A stretch of DNA of 64,000 nucleotides, from the NCBI RefSeq assembly GCF_002878395.1, contig NC_061120.1, positions 112,504,993-112,568,992 on the forward strand, read 5' to 3'. Both the position numbers and the translations under genes were made by a program. A model generated the notes under the pieces. The model was not told the origin of the DNA. It saw only the letters and a program-made list of their open reading frames with translations, and searched no databases. Positions 31,475 through 41,677 of the stretch are shown here, one piece after another (within the stretch, counting starts at the first letter, position 1; every line of letters starts with the position of its first letter). The DNA comes from Capsicum annuum. Taxonomy: Eukaryota; Streptophyta; Magnoliopsida; Solanales; Solanaceae.

Positions 31475-33233
31475 CTATTTCGCTATCTATTTCATTATCT
31501 GTTTTGTTTTCTGAAATTTCATATATACTATCTTCACTTTCTAATTCATAATCTATATAATCTATCTGGATATATTCGGTATTATCTATTTTTATTTCTG
31601 ATATTTGTTTATTTTTTGGATTTTTGGGTAATTTACAATCTCTAGCTAAATGTCCTAATTTTCCACAATTATAACAAGTACATTCTTTTATAGATTTCTT
31701 CTTTCTATATGGTCTTTTATGTTTATAATTTTTTACATAATATCTTTTTCTTGGTTTCTTATATTTATATTTTGATTTTTTATATTTCTTGTATTTTTTA
31801 TGTCTTTTTCTTTTCTTGTAATATCTTTCTTCGCATTCAAATTGGGGTGCTATTTTATTTTTGCAACAAGCTAAATTTCTTATTAATGTTTTTTCCATTT
31901 TTAATTCTTCTCTATATTTTTCACATAAGTTTCTATACCATTGTTGTAAATATTTTATTCTTGCTCCTAACGTATCTACTATTTTTGCTTCTTCCCAACT
32001 TTTTATTATTTTCGAACTAAATGGCTCGGGTAATTTATTAAAATATAACTTTCTTATTTCTTTACTTTCTTCTATACTATATGCTCCTTTGTAATAATAT
32101 TCTTTAAATGCGCAAGTATATTCATCTATATAACACATATTACATATGGCTAATTTTAACATTAAATTTCTATTTGTATCTTTTTCTTCATTTTGTTCTT
32201 CTTCGATTGTTGTCGTACTACCAAATTCATCTTTTATAGCTGTTTCATATTTTTTTAATAATTCTATAGGTGTTAGTTTAGTTGTTGTCGATGATGTTCC
32301 TTCTATAGGTTTATTAGTTCTTAATACTTTTTTGCTATTTTCGGTTAGATTTACAAACCATAGTTTTACTGATCCTATTAGTGTTTTTTCTATATATTCT
32401 GGTGCATCTGTTATATTTATATTATTATCTAATAATTGTTTTGTCATATATCCTATCCATAATTGTATTGTCTTTTCTGTATTTATTACACAGTCTAGAT
32501 CTAAAAAGTTATAATTTTTATTCACTATTTGTTTTGGTATCCATTTATCATATTCATTATATTTTTTAAACTTATTCTTATAATATATAGGTTTCCTTAT
32601 TTCTGTTGTTTTAGGTATTATATTTTCATTTTCTTTTTTATCAAGAGTATTTATTTCTGTTTGAGTATTTTCTAAGTTTTCTTCATTAATTTTTTGTTCT
32701 TCATTGATTCCTAAATTTTTTGTATTTGTTAATATTTCTGTGTATGTTTCACTATCTTCGGACTCATAATTATCTGTCTCTTCAATATCTATATTATTTA
32801 TTTCTAATTTTTCCTTTTTTATTTCTAATTTTTCCTTAAATTGATTTATCTCATTTAGTAATTTCTGTTCTCTATCTTTTTCTTCTTTTTCTTTTTGTCT
32901 TTGTTCATACAGTTCTTTTAACATTTGTAATTCTTTTTCTAATTCAGCAATTCTACTATTTTTGGTTTCTTCTATTTTTCGTATTTCTTCCGTAGTTTGT
33001 TGTTTTATTTTTTCTATTTCTTTTTTCCTATCTATCTCTTCATTTTCTTTTTCTATTCTTACCATTGCTGTTAATTTATCTTCTAATTTTAATTCTTCTT
33101 TTTCTAGCATTAGATATAAATGTTCACCTATTTTCTTATATCTTCGTCCTAGATTAGAAAATACTATTTTTATTTTTGATCCTTCGTAGTTTTCATATAT
33201 TTTTTCATCTATTATAAATTCTTCTTTATTCAT
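31458..33233 (-). CDS. Viral coat protein (Gag-like) with CCHC zinc knuckle
   Basis: 591 residues, intact. A Glu/Lys-rich coiled coil (about 60-150) and an acidic stretch (150-225) are followed by the capsid core (about 225-480). Then comes a strongly basic Lys/Arg/Tyr patch (about 475-515) and one zinc knuckle CYNCGKLGHLARDC at 520-533. The C-terminus is acidic. This is the usual layout of caulimovirid coat proteins, which package the genome; acidic ends are often trimmed by the viral protease. The start codon overlaps the stop of the preceding 59-codon ORF as ATGA, a coupling typical of this family's polycistronic RNA. Confidence 0.85.
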   Translation of the reverse strand: MNKEEFIIDEKIYENYEGSKIKIVFSNLGRRYKKIGEHLYLMLEKEELKLEDKLTAMVRIEKENEEIDRKKEIEKIKQQTTEEIRKIEETKNSRIAELEKELQMLKELYEQRQKEKEEKDREQKLLNEINQFKEKLEIKKEKLEINNIDIEETDNYESEDSETYTEILTNTKNLGINEEQKINEENLENTQTEINTLDKKENENIIPKTTEIRKPIYYKNKFKKYNEYDKWIPKQIVNKNYNFLDLDCVINTEKTIQLWIGYMTKQLLDNNINITDAPEYIEKTLIGSVKLWFVNLTENSKKVLRTNKPIEGTSSTTTKLTPIELLKKYETAIKDEFGSTTTIEEEQNEEKDTNRNLMLKLAICNMCYIDEYTCAFKEYYYKGAYSIEESKEIRKLYFNKLPEPFSSKIIKSWEEAKIVDTLGARIKYLQQWYRNLCEKYREELKMEKTLIRNLACCKNKIAPQFECEERYYKKRKRHKKYKKYKKSKYKYKKPRKRYYVKNYKHKRPYRKKKSIKECTCYNCGKLGHLARDCKLPKNPKNKQISEIKIDNTEYIQIDYIDYELESEDSIYEISENKTDNEIDSEIDESND

Positions 33234-33409
33234 TTTATTGTGAATAGGTCATGTTGATATACATATTCTAAACTATCTATTTGTGATTCTAATTTTAATA
33301 TTTCATCTTTTTGCGTATCTATTGAATTTTTACTAACTCCGGCAAATATATTATAATGTAGTCTTTCTATTCTTATTTTTAATTCTTTATATCGTTGTAT
33401 TTTATTCAT
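33230..33409 (-). CDS. Viral small ORF, 59 residues
   Basis: Starts MNKIQRYKELKIRIERLHYN and ends with a Glu/Leu-rich helix (DEILKLESQIDSLEYVYQ). Its start overlaps the previous ORF's stop (ATGA at 33409-33406) and its stop overlaps the coat-protein start (ATGA at 33233-33230). This double start-stop coupling argues that it is translated. It is predicted to be helical or coiled-coil. I do not recognise it; its position is similar to small virion-associated proteins of other caulimovirids. Confidence 0.65.
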   Translation of the reverse strand: MNKIQRYKELKIRIERLHYNIFAGVSKNSIDTQKDEILKLESQIDSLEYVYQHDLFTIK

Positions 33410-33663
33410 TTTAAATTATATTTATAATATCTTGGTGGATATCTAAATCTAATTTTATCATAATTAGGTGGTATATGTTTCATTCTTCTAGATTTTAAAT
33501 GTGTTATTAATTTTGATTCAATACTAGATATTAATGTAATTAAGTAGGCTAGTTTTTGTGGATTTTCTTTTGTTTTATTTAGACTTATATATTCTGGATA
33601 ATTACTAATTAAAGATTTTTTAATTTTTCTAAAAGCTTCTCTATTTTTAAATGGTCTTCGCAT
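33406..33663 (-). CDS. Viral small ORF, 85 residues, basic
   Basis: Starts MRRPFKNREAFRKIKKSLIS and ends with a basic Tyr/Pro-rich tail (FRYPPRYYKYNLK). It is the first ORF after the primer site (33784-33771) and is coupled to the next ORF by an ATGA overlap. Net positive charge suggests nucleic-acid binding, which is inference. I recognise no family. Confidence 0.65.
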   Translation of the reverse strand: MRRPFKNREAFRKIKKSLISNYPEYISLNKTKENPQKLAYLITLISSIESKLITHLKSRRMKHIPPNYDKIRFRYPPRYYKYNLK

Positions 33664-33770
33664 AATTAATTTAATATTTTTATAGGTAAATTTTTTATAT
33701 CTAATTTTAATTCTAATCCTGTTCTAATCCTAATATATATATATATCTCTTCCGTACTTTTTAACTTGCT

Positions 33771-33784
33771 GAGCTTTGATACCA
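33771..33784 (-). other. Viral primer binding site (initiator tRNA-Met)
   Basis: Minus-strand TGGTATCAAAGCTC, one change from the usual TGGTATCAGAGC complementary to the 3' end of initiator tRNA-Met. It lies about 110 bases upstream of the first viral ORF and 11 bases inside the terminal repeat. Minus-strand DNA synthesis starts here. Confidence 0.85.
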
Positions 33785-33795
33785 TTTGGAGGGGG

Positions 33796-33829
33796 GTGCG
33801 CGGATTTAATAGGTATAATAGATTGATTA
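33796..33829. repeat. Viral terminal direct repeat, right copy
   Basis: Identical to 25262-25295. It lies 11 bases beyond the primer site in viral 5' direction, so the viral DNA was opened close to its minus-strand start point. Confidence 0.9.
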
Positions 33830-34288
33830 TTTTGGTTCATTAAATTTTCAATCATGGCCAATTCTTATGCAAAATAGCCACAATTTGAAAATAATTAATT
33901 TATAAAATTAATTTATTTGTAAAAATTATCATTCTAAATAAAATTAAATAAATTCGTAATTAATTAAGCTCCGTAATTTGAGCAACGTAAGAAAAATATT
34001 TACTTGCAAAAAATAAGAATTTTAAACAATGGTTTTAATATTAAAAAATATTTATTCGACATAAATTAATTTTAAAAGTAACAAAATATGTAAGTAAGTA
34101 TCATATGTATTTTTGAATATTTAATTTAACAATAATTATAATATTTGTGAAACAACTCGCCAATGAAATGACCAAAAATAGTATACTTATTGTAAATAAT
34201 TTCAAACTTTTTAAAATATATTTTTATTTGAAAATATAAAAGCTTAAAAGATTAACTAAATATAAAGAGCCAAAATTGGGTGTCAACA
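33830..34288 (-). repeat. Large Ogre/Tat-type LTR, outer 459 bases
   Basis: Continuation of the LTR interrupted by the virus. It ends ccaaaattgggtgtcaaca at 34288, which is TGTTGACACCCAATTTTGG on the minus strand. AT-rich, no coding. Confidence 0.6.
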
Positions 34289-34520
34289 CTGGAAATGAAA
34301 TAAATAGAGAATGTTCGCCCTCTATTTTTTAGCTTGATGATTATTTAGGATTGCAACTTTATTTTCTTAATGAATAATTAGGTTTAGTAACATTATAATG
34401 ATAAGGTTGATGATAAGTAAATTGATGACTATTGAACTTGGTTATTGAGGGTTGGATTAAAAGATCCTCTTGCCATATTTTTATGGGTGGGTGTCAATCA
34501 TGATCGTTTGGCTTGTGACA
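34289..34520 (+). repeat. 3' fragment of a Tekay-like 5' LTR
   Basis: The fragment ends ggcttgtgaca at 34520, followed at once by a tRNA-Met primer site, so it is the end of a plus-strand 5' LTR. Its 5' part is cut off by the insertion of the large Ogre-like LTR at 34288. Confidence 0.55.
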
Positions 34521-34524
34521 AAGA

Positions 34525-34536
34525 TGGTATCAGAGC
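34525..34536 (+). other. Primer binding site, initiator tRNA-Met, of a plus-strand Ty3 element
   Basis: tggtatcagagc, an exact match to the common plant LTR-retrotransposon primer site. It is followed by a roughly 200-base leader and a gag start at 34743. Confidence 0.85.
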
Positions 34537-34742
34537 TTTGAATTCATAGCTCTCATCGTATTATAATAAGTGTAGTAGAGTCCTGCAAAATGGTATGAAA
34601 TATCTGTACTTTTCTTCGAGAGGCAATAGGACTTTAGGAACCAAAATTTATTCCATACCTACTTTTGTGCTATTACTTAATTCTAATTGGTATCTAGTGA
34701 TCTAAATTGGTATCTAAATCCTTCATTCTTATTTCGTAGATA

Positions 34743-34793
34743 GTGAACACACTTTTCTCCCGAGCACAAAGCTGTCATAACACCGGCACTAGC
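34743..34793 (+). pseudogene. Start of gag of a plus-strand Tekay-like element
   Basis: Seventeen codons, MNTLFSRAQSCHNTGTS, at the right distance from the primer site. The frame is cut by an LTR that begins TGTAATGACC at 34794. The rest of this gag resumes at 47153. The base string ctagc before the insert and ccagc after it are the probable target duplication. Confidence 0.6.
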
Positions 34794-35933
34794 TGTAATG
34801 ACCCTCCAAGTTATTTTTTGTATTTCTATTTATTTTCATTATTTAAAGCTTTCTTGTTACTGCCCCAAGTCATTTATGACTTGCTGGAACTGACAATTCG
34901 ATTACCGGGCAGTTCGTTTGATTTCTAAAGTCAATTCTCTATTTTGAAGTCTTTGCTGGTTAAAATTGGCTACTAGGCAAAAAAATTTAGTCAAAAACCC
35001 TTGTACACCAATTCTGACAATTCCAATATTTTGGAACATCGATTTTAGGTTAGGTGGGCCCTTGGTTCGAGTCCCAAGGCTCCCGGACTCATTTTGGGCT
35101 TTTGTCAAAGAGTTAAGAAAAATGGCAAGTAGGTGTTGAAGCCATTTTTCATTGAAACGACCTCAGATGGATATTTTAAATATGCCCTTGAGTTTGAAAC
35201 ATCAAATTTTATAGGATGACATTGTTCATTTGCAAATATGGGATTCCGAATGAATCCCGAGGGGTTGGCAGAGACTCAAAAAAGTTCTAAGTCTTTAGCT
35301 GGTGCCTAATATCTTGTGTGACTTCTAATGCACCCAAATTAGTGGCTCATTGGGTAATTTAGCGGCCTTAACTCAACCAACGGGTACTGTGTTAGCGGCA
35401 CCTTGGTGCGTGGCTAGCACTAAAGTAGTCTAAGGACCACTTAAACAGCCCGCCATGTTAGCAAGGGATCGCTTTAGCGGTCAGCTAGGTGCTTTAGCTT
35501 TGATCGCTAAATGTTTGATTTAGCAGCATCTGCGTATCTGGAAAGGGTATAAATACCCCACCTAGCCCAATTTTTATCATTTTTCTCCCATTCTTAAGAG
35601 AGAAAACCCCTAAATAATGTGGAAACTTGGGAGAAATATTTGTGGGTGATTTTGAAGCTTGGGTAATGTTTATTTACGGGATTTTTCATCGAATTTATGG
35701 AAAGCTTTCGTTAATTTTATGCTTAAATTCTCCATTCTTATCTAAAATCCCTAAAAGCTTGGTGTATTAATTCTTGTACCATTATAGCTCGAAATTCACC
35801 AATTTTTTGGGGATAAAAGTTCCTTGAGCATAGAGGGACGTTGTGTTGATTTCAAAATTGCAATTTATGCAAACTGGCCCTACATGAGATTTGTACGTAA
35901 TTTTGGATTCCAAGCACAATAGTGTAATATGGT
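34794..35933 (+). repeat. Solo LTR inside gag, left part
   Basis: Starts tgtaatgaccctcc. It carries repeated tagcggc / gctttagc motifs (35340-35530), then a TATA box (tataaata, 35548-35555) and a transcript-like 5' end (agagagaaaacccctaaa). It is interrupted at about 35933 by the minus-strand element and resumes at 46369. Confidence 0.65.
35548..35555 (+). promoter_or_regulatory. TATA box of the solo LTR
   Basis: tataaata in the context gggtataaataccccacc, directly downstream of the tagcggc motif cluster. Confidence 0.7.
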
Positions 35934-38263
35934 TACACGACCCGAACCAAGGCCTTGTCGTAATAGGCATCCCAAGTCCAACCAGGACTGGAGACCACCC
36001 TGTTACCCAACCCAACCAACCTACGCACATCCTGAGTCGGATGAATTTCGAACATATAATAAGATAACATTATTGCATAATCCAAGACTCTAGGATAGGT
36101 CTATATCTGTGACAACCAAAACGAGTCCAACCGTCTGATAACCAATACCAACAAAACCATAATCCAAACCATAACCATATGAGTTCCATAATAGTTATAT
36201 AATCCCAAAATAAAAGAGGATGGAACAATAAGAAATTTAGTCCTACGGTATCAGCCCATAGTAGTTCCACAAAAGCCTCTAACCAAAAAAATACCAAAAT
36301 CCAGTTGGTACACGCCCCCAACCATAGCCAAAATTAATATTCATAAATAAATCAAAGTATGAAATAACATCCATGAAATAGAGCCTTCTGGAAAGATGGA
36401 AGTTCACCACTTCAATCTAATAGCTGATCCCGTAGTTCAATCACTAAGCAGGAGGAGTAGAACGGTCGGTTCTTGCATTGCATGGGGATACAACCGCTCA
36501 AAAATGGGTTAGCGGGTGATCTCTAGCATGAACTCAGGATAAGGATAAAATAATAGTAGTACCATTTAACAAAACCAAGTAAACCATCCATATGCATACA
36601 AACCATACATATATATAACTATGCCAGAAAAGGAAACCGGGTTTAGCATGTATTTAAAACCATTAAGAGCAAGGGATTCCTAAGTACCCTTCACCCTCCA
36701 TGATACATATGCACAGTGTACTTAGAGGATTCTTGTGTACCTCGTAGTATCATATAAGGTCACCATGACCTACCCCCCATATCGACAAACATGAGTTTCT
36801 AATGTTCATCCATTGGACTCCCGCCTTCACGGTTAGCTATCACACCCCACCTTTATTGCCAAATTAATACCATTTCTAACCAATCAAACTATTGTTACTA
36901 ACCGAGGCTATACGTAGTGGTATCAGTATACCGATTATAACTTACAAGTACTGTCCTTAGCCAAACTTTTTAAAGATCAAGGGGTTCCCATGTACCCATA
37001 AATCACATTATGCAATTAACTTGGTAGAGTCCCATGTACCCCACAATTGTTCCATTATTATGATTACTTAGGGGATTTCATCATACCTCACAAGAATGAT
37101 TGTTAAACCTCAAACCATTCCATTTTGACTATTCCAAATCATTTAACCATTTAGGGTTTCATTACCAAGTTTAAATTATGCATAAGTTCCATTTAAAATT
37201 CAACAATGTAGTGAAAACATTCTCATAGGCATTTTATCAAACACATTAGGGGCATAGTATTTCCAAAACAAAGTCAATTACCAAATACCCATTCCCTTTC
37301 AACCAATAATCCAAAACTACCATTAAAGCATATAAAAGCATAATTAAAACATAGGAAAACCATAACCAAGCATTTATAACCAAAACCTCCAAATTATATT
37401 TGAAAACCCAAAGTCATACAATAATCAAACCATGAAAACATTGTATAAAACCATGCCTTTAGTTGGAAATAACAATAAGGGAAGAGAATATGCCTTAAAC
37501 TAGGAGGATGATGGAGATAAATCACCAACACAAGCCCCAAATCAATTCTTAAGATGAAACCCTAGCTTTCTTTGCCCAAGAACTTTAGAGAGGATTAGAG
37601 AGTAATTTTCTAAGTTTTAAATAATAGAATAATAGGGTAAATAACCTCCCAAGTAAGTTAAAAGTTATTGGGCCTTATTAGGTTAAGTGGAGAAATGTCC
37701 AGATTGCCCTAACTTAAACTGCACAAAAAATCCCATCAGAAAGATACGACTATCCATACCAGTCGTACTCTCCAATTCGAGTGGTACCCACCACTCGTAA
37801 CAATGGACATCTCCCTTGGACCCAACACTGTCCAAGGTATGACTCACCTTAAACTGTGTCGTATCCATGCATACGACTGGTGCCCATAATCCGTACACAT
37901 TGGAAAAATAAAATCTAAAGAGGATTGAACACTGCCCACCATACGAGTCCATGGTACAACTCGTACCCTGGATTACGGTTTATGGTGAGCCACTCGTACT
38001 CAGATCTAACTTAGTATACCAAGTCTAAGATTAAGTGAAGGAAAGACTCAAACTAAATGACCCGTGTCCACTGATACGACTTGTACCACCCAAGTCGTAT
38101 CCATTCCAGAAACCAAATCCAACCTACCAACCAATACTGGTCAGCATACGACTAACCCAAGACACTTGTATCCCAATGTACGAGTGATTTCCCCTAGTCG
38201 TATACTGTTCAGAGACCAAATATCCATGAAATTTTATAGGGTCTAGAAACCTAGGGTATTCCA
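35934..38263 (-). repeat. 3' LTR of a minus-strand Tekay-like chromovirus
   Basis: 35934-37200 is a direct repeat of 44956-46368, which gives the LTR pair. On the minus strand it starts TGGAATACCC at 38263 (from TGTAATACCC) and ends CGTGTAA-like at 35934. A dense set of tacgact / actcgtac palindromic motifs sits at 37740-38225, near the 5' end of the LTR. No coding; the open frames here are incidental. Confidence 0.8.
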
Positions 38264-38491
38264 TTCTTCGAAGGGGAACATTCATCCCTGAATGACGGAC
38301 AAGGTAGGGTAACCACAAGCACGATTTATTTGCATTATCAAATATCAATCCAACCTTTAACCAAGTTGGAAAATACAGACGGAAAGATATTAATCTTTTC
38401 TTTAACAAAGTTTGAAAACAAAAGTATGTTGAAGAACACATACTTTCTGCACGAATCACAGGAGCAGAAAATAGATGTTGATACTTGAACT

Positions 38492-38760
38492 TTATGTCCT
38501 TCTCCGCTTCCTATATAGCCTCTTCCACCTTGTGGTTCCGTCATAGAACCTTAACTGAGGCCACATCCTTGGTTTGTCACCGATGAACCTGCGATCTAAG
38601 ATCTTGACCAAGACCTCTTCATAAGACAGAGAATTCGAGATACCCAAACCCTCCAAAGAAACCACCGAAGAAGGATCACCAAGGCAGTTCCTCAACATAG
38701 ACACATGAAATACCAGATGAATGAAGCTCAAACCAGAAGGCAACTCCAATTCATAAGCTA
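38492..38760 (-). pseudogene. Integrase C-terminus and chromodomain region, truncated
   Basis: Reads VAYELELPSGLSFIHLVFHVSMLRNCLGDPS, then SLSYEEVLVKILDRRF. This is the hallmark of Tekay/Del integrase C-termini next to the chromodomain, but the chromodomain proper is scrambled. Everything from the integrase zinc finger to the catalytic core is missing between here and 38783. Confidence 0.8.
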
Positions 38761-38782
38761 CATTACCTCAGTGAAAACCCTT

Positions 38783-39390
38783 TTATAGCAAATCGTCGAT
38801 ATCAAGAACACTCAACTTCCCTTGGTACCTTAAAGTACCAATGCCACTGATCTCAAAGACCATTACCTTTTGCCCACTAACATCTCTCTTGATTTTTATT
38901 AATATAGGATCTAAAACTTGCTTATCCTTGATCTCTGCACCAAGATATGATCTAACCACTTCCTGAACCATTACCCCACTATTCTTGGAGTCCAAGAAAT
39001 GAACTCCAAGATTAGCCAAGCAGTGAATATCCTTCACCAATTCTCGCTTTCCTTTCTCCAAATGAGCCAAAATTCTTATGGATAACCTGCTAAGAGCATG
39101 AATAATCACATTAGCTTTACCTGGGTGGTAGTGAAGACTCATATCATAGTCTTTGAGAAGCTCCAACCATCTTCTTTGCCTAATATTTAGCTTATTCTGA
39201 ATGAACACATACTGTAGACTCTTACGATCAGAAAAGATATCTATGTTCACTCCATACAAATAATCTTGCAAGATTTTTAAAGAAAAAATCACCGCCAACA
39301 GCTCCAAATCAAAAGTAGGATAATTCCTCTCATGTTCCTTTAACTGCCTGGAACCATAGGCAATCACCTTCCCGTGCTATATCAAAATAT
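38783..39390 (-). pseudogene. RNase H of the minus-strand Tekay-like element
   Basis: 194 open codons from 39367. [20 protein letters not shown] and [11 protein letters not shown] are followed by [14 protein letters not shown] (Asp) and [11 protein letters not shown], where the usual VVADALSRL Asp is replaced (His). It then continues to [16 protein letters not shown], the normal linker before the integrase zinc finger, where it stops. RNase H would degrade the RNA template. The final acidic residue is lost, so the domain is probably dead even apart from the missing integrase. Confidence 0.8.
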
Positions 39391-40598
39391 ATCCAAGTCC
39401 TACTTGAGATGCATTACAATAAACCATAAACCCTTTTATACCTTTTGCAGGGTCATAACCAAAGTCAAAGTTAACTTATTCTTAAGCTTATCAAATCTCC
39501 ATTCACACAGTTCTAGCCAAGAAAACTTTACCTTCTTCTAAGTTAACTTAGTCAAAGAAGTAGCTATCATCGACAAGCTTTCCATAAATCGCCTATAATG
39601 TCCAGCCAAACCCAAGAAGCTCTGAATGTCGATTGGAGCCGTGGGTTTAGGATACCTTTTAACCACAACCACCTTTTGAGGATCCACTATGATCCCTTCG
39701 CTAGAAATAATATAGCCCAAGAAAGTTACAGCATTCAACCAAAACTCACACTTGGAGAACTTGGCATACAACTTCTGCTCTTTCAAGGTCTACAATACCA
39801 CGCGGAGGTAATTATCATGATCCACCTCACTCTTAGAATAAAGAAGAATGTCATCAATGACCATAATAATAAGAAAATCTAGAACTTCCTGAAAACCCTA
39901 TTTATCAAATCCAAAAAGACTGTCGGGGCATTAGTCAAATAAAATGACATAATCAGGAACTCAAAATGCCTATACTGAGTATGTAAAGTTGTCTTAGGGA
40001 TATCCTCCTCCCTAATATTATGCTGACGATATCCAGACCGAAGTTCTATCTTACAAAAGAACATGGCACCTTGCAACTAATCAAACAAGTCATCTATCCT
40101 TGGAAGAGAATACTTGTTCTTAATCATTACCTTATTCAACTATCAATAGTCAATGTACATTCGAAGGGAACAATCTTTTTATGCACGAACAACACCGGTG
40201 CACCCCACGAGAATACACTAGGAAGAATAAACCCTTTATCCAAAAGTTTCTTAAGTTGCTCCTTGAGTTCCCTCAACTCAGTCGGAGCCATTCTATAGAG
40301 AGGAATAGATATTGGGAGAGTGTCCAAAACCAAATCAATACCAAACTCAATCGCCCTATCCAGAGAAATGCTAGAAAGATCATCTAGAAAGACCTCAAAG
40401 AAATCATTCACCATCAAAACCGAACAAAGAAGGACCCTTCGAGTTAGAATTTTTAACCCAGAACAGATAATAGAGACACCCTCTAGAGATTAAACTCTGA
40501 GTTCTAATATAAGAAATAAATCTTCCCCTCAGAGCTAGGAAACCACCCTCCCACTCAATAACTAGTTCACCAGGAAACCTAAAGACAACATTACAAGT
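39391..40598 (-). pseudogene. Reverse transcriptase of the minus-strand Tekay-like element
   Basis: Pieces in order: 40417-40136 ([20 protein letters not shown], then [13 protein letters not shown]), 40076-39879 ([20 protein letters not shown]), a VIDDILLYSKSEVDHD segment near 39870-39830, and 39786-39538 (LYAKFSKCEFWLNAVTFLGY, then FLGLAGHYRRFM). The catalytic site reads VIDD, so both aspartates are kept. Stops and frame changes separate the pieces. Confidence 0.85.
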
Positions 40599-41093
40599 TT
40601 AACTATCTAAGGACGCATAACAAGAGTGTAACCTATCGATCCCTAGAATAACATCAAAATATACCATATCCATCTCAAACAGATCTACCAAGGTATAATT
40701 GCTACCAATATATACCACACACCTCCTATAGACTTTTTTAGCAATAATCGAGTCACTTACTGGGGTAGAAATAGAAAAAAGATTTGAAATAACCTCGGGA
40801 TTAATACCAAAACATACAATCACATATGGGGTCACATAGAAAAGAGTGGACCCTAGATCAAGCAGACAATACACATCATGAGTAAAGAGTTGTAATGTAC
40901 CTATAATGACATCAGGTGATGCCTTAGATTCCTGCTGAGATGCAAGAGAATACAACCTATTTTGACCAGTGCCGGTATAAAAAATAAGAGAAGATACCAA
41001 AGCAGCACCACTAGGAGTAGGAGAAGAAGATAAAGCAACTAAAGCTTTGACCGCTCCCGAAACAACCTTACTAACCAGATAGTTTCTGAGCAT
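40599..41093 (-). pseudogene. Protease of the minus-strand Tekay-like element
   Basis: 165-codon frame including the gag tail. YCLLDLGSTLFYVTPYV stands where functional copies have DPGATLSFVTP; the DxG core survives as DLG. Near the C-terminus it reads FDVILGIDRLHSCYASLD, the usual DVILGMDWL motif. It would process Gag-Pol. The frame is open but its neighbours are broken. Confidence 0.75.
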
Positions 41094-41672
41094 GTGGACT
41101 GGCTAACCATATTTAAACACCTATCTCTTTCTTCATCACAAAAGCCTACATAAGGATGGCCATAGAATCAGAAAAGAGGGCATAAAGAAGCTAACTTAGC
41201 CTCACTTGCCTGAGATTGGGCACTCTGTGCCTAAGAATTATCACCACCTTGTGAACGACTTTCCCTCGACTACTTTGGGTAAGGAGCGCTAGTAGTAGAG
41301 AAGGAACCAGAACTCCCCCACTTCTTCTTCATCCATTTTCCACTATTCCAACCACCCTACTACTAAGCACCACCTAGCTCAGAGAATTTGTTCCTCTTAC
41401 TATGACTTTCCCTAAACTCTGCATGTTTTCTCTTTTTATCTTCCACTTGCTATATATGGATAACCAACCTCAAAATATCCATATCCTCAATCAGCAGTCT
41501 TTCTTTCAAGAATTAAATCCCGAGATAGCCCAGAAGTGAAATTTCTCATCCTTGCTCTCATATCAGACACCAAGTCTGAAGCATATGTTGACAGTTGATG
41601 AAACTTCAAGACAAATTACTTGACAAACTTCTTCCCAGTTTAAGATTCACAAACTCCTCTATCTTTACATCC
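41094..41672 (-). pseudogene. Gag C-terminal part of the minus-strand Tekay-like element
   Basis: Broken minus-strand frames give LKFHQLSTYASDLVSDMRAR and FTSGLSRDL, typical of Tekay gag, then low-complexity sequence with a decayed zinc-knuckle area near 41150-41100. It is separated from its N-terminal half (44225-44760) by the solo LTR at 41678-44216. Confidence 0.65.
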
Positions 41673-41677
41673 CTCAG

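Larger units (their letters stand above)
25262..33829 (-). mobile_element. Endogenous pararetrovirus (Caulimoviridae), near full length
   Basis: A single, almost complete caulimovirid genome copy inserted in the large LTR. In viral sense (minus strand) the order is primer site, 85-codon ORF, 59-codon ORF, coat protein, movement protein, pol, transactivator, promoter, long leader. Gene order and the four large proteins resemble solendoviruses such as tobacco vein clearing virus, as far as I recall. A 34-base direct repeat marks both ends (25262-25295 and 33796-33829), so one genome unit is about 8,534 bases. Only pol carries visible stop codons. The region is far more AT-rich than its flanks in coding parts. 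Because the promoter lies near one end and the primer site near the other, a single copy cannot by itself yield a terminally redundant genomic RNA. Confidence 0.9.

Noticed and set aside
28343..33189. Plus-strand open frames across the virus (for example 32146-32514, 31709-32020, 30267-30521)
   Set aside because: They are shadows of the long minus-strand viral genes; composition is Phe/Tyr/Ser-rich low complexity from AT-rich antisense.
25262..33829. 34-base terminal repeat as a target-site duplication
   Set aside because: It is far longer than duplications made by integrases, and one copy lies 11 bases from the viral primer site, so a viral terminal redundancy is more likely.
34525..34536. 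tRNA-Met gene fragment
   Set aside because: Only the 12 bases complementary to the tRNA 3' end are present, next to an LTR end: it is a primer binding site.
35782..36321. Open frames at 35782-36321 (minus) as genes
   Set aside because: They lie across the LTR end and the solo LTR; Trp-rich, no start context, and the same DNA is repeated at 44956 with frames broken.
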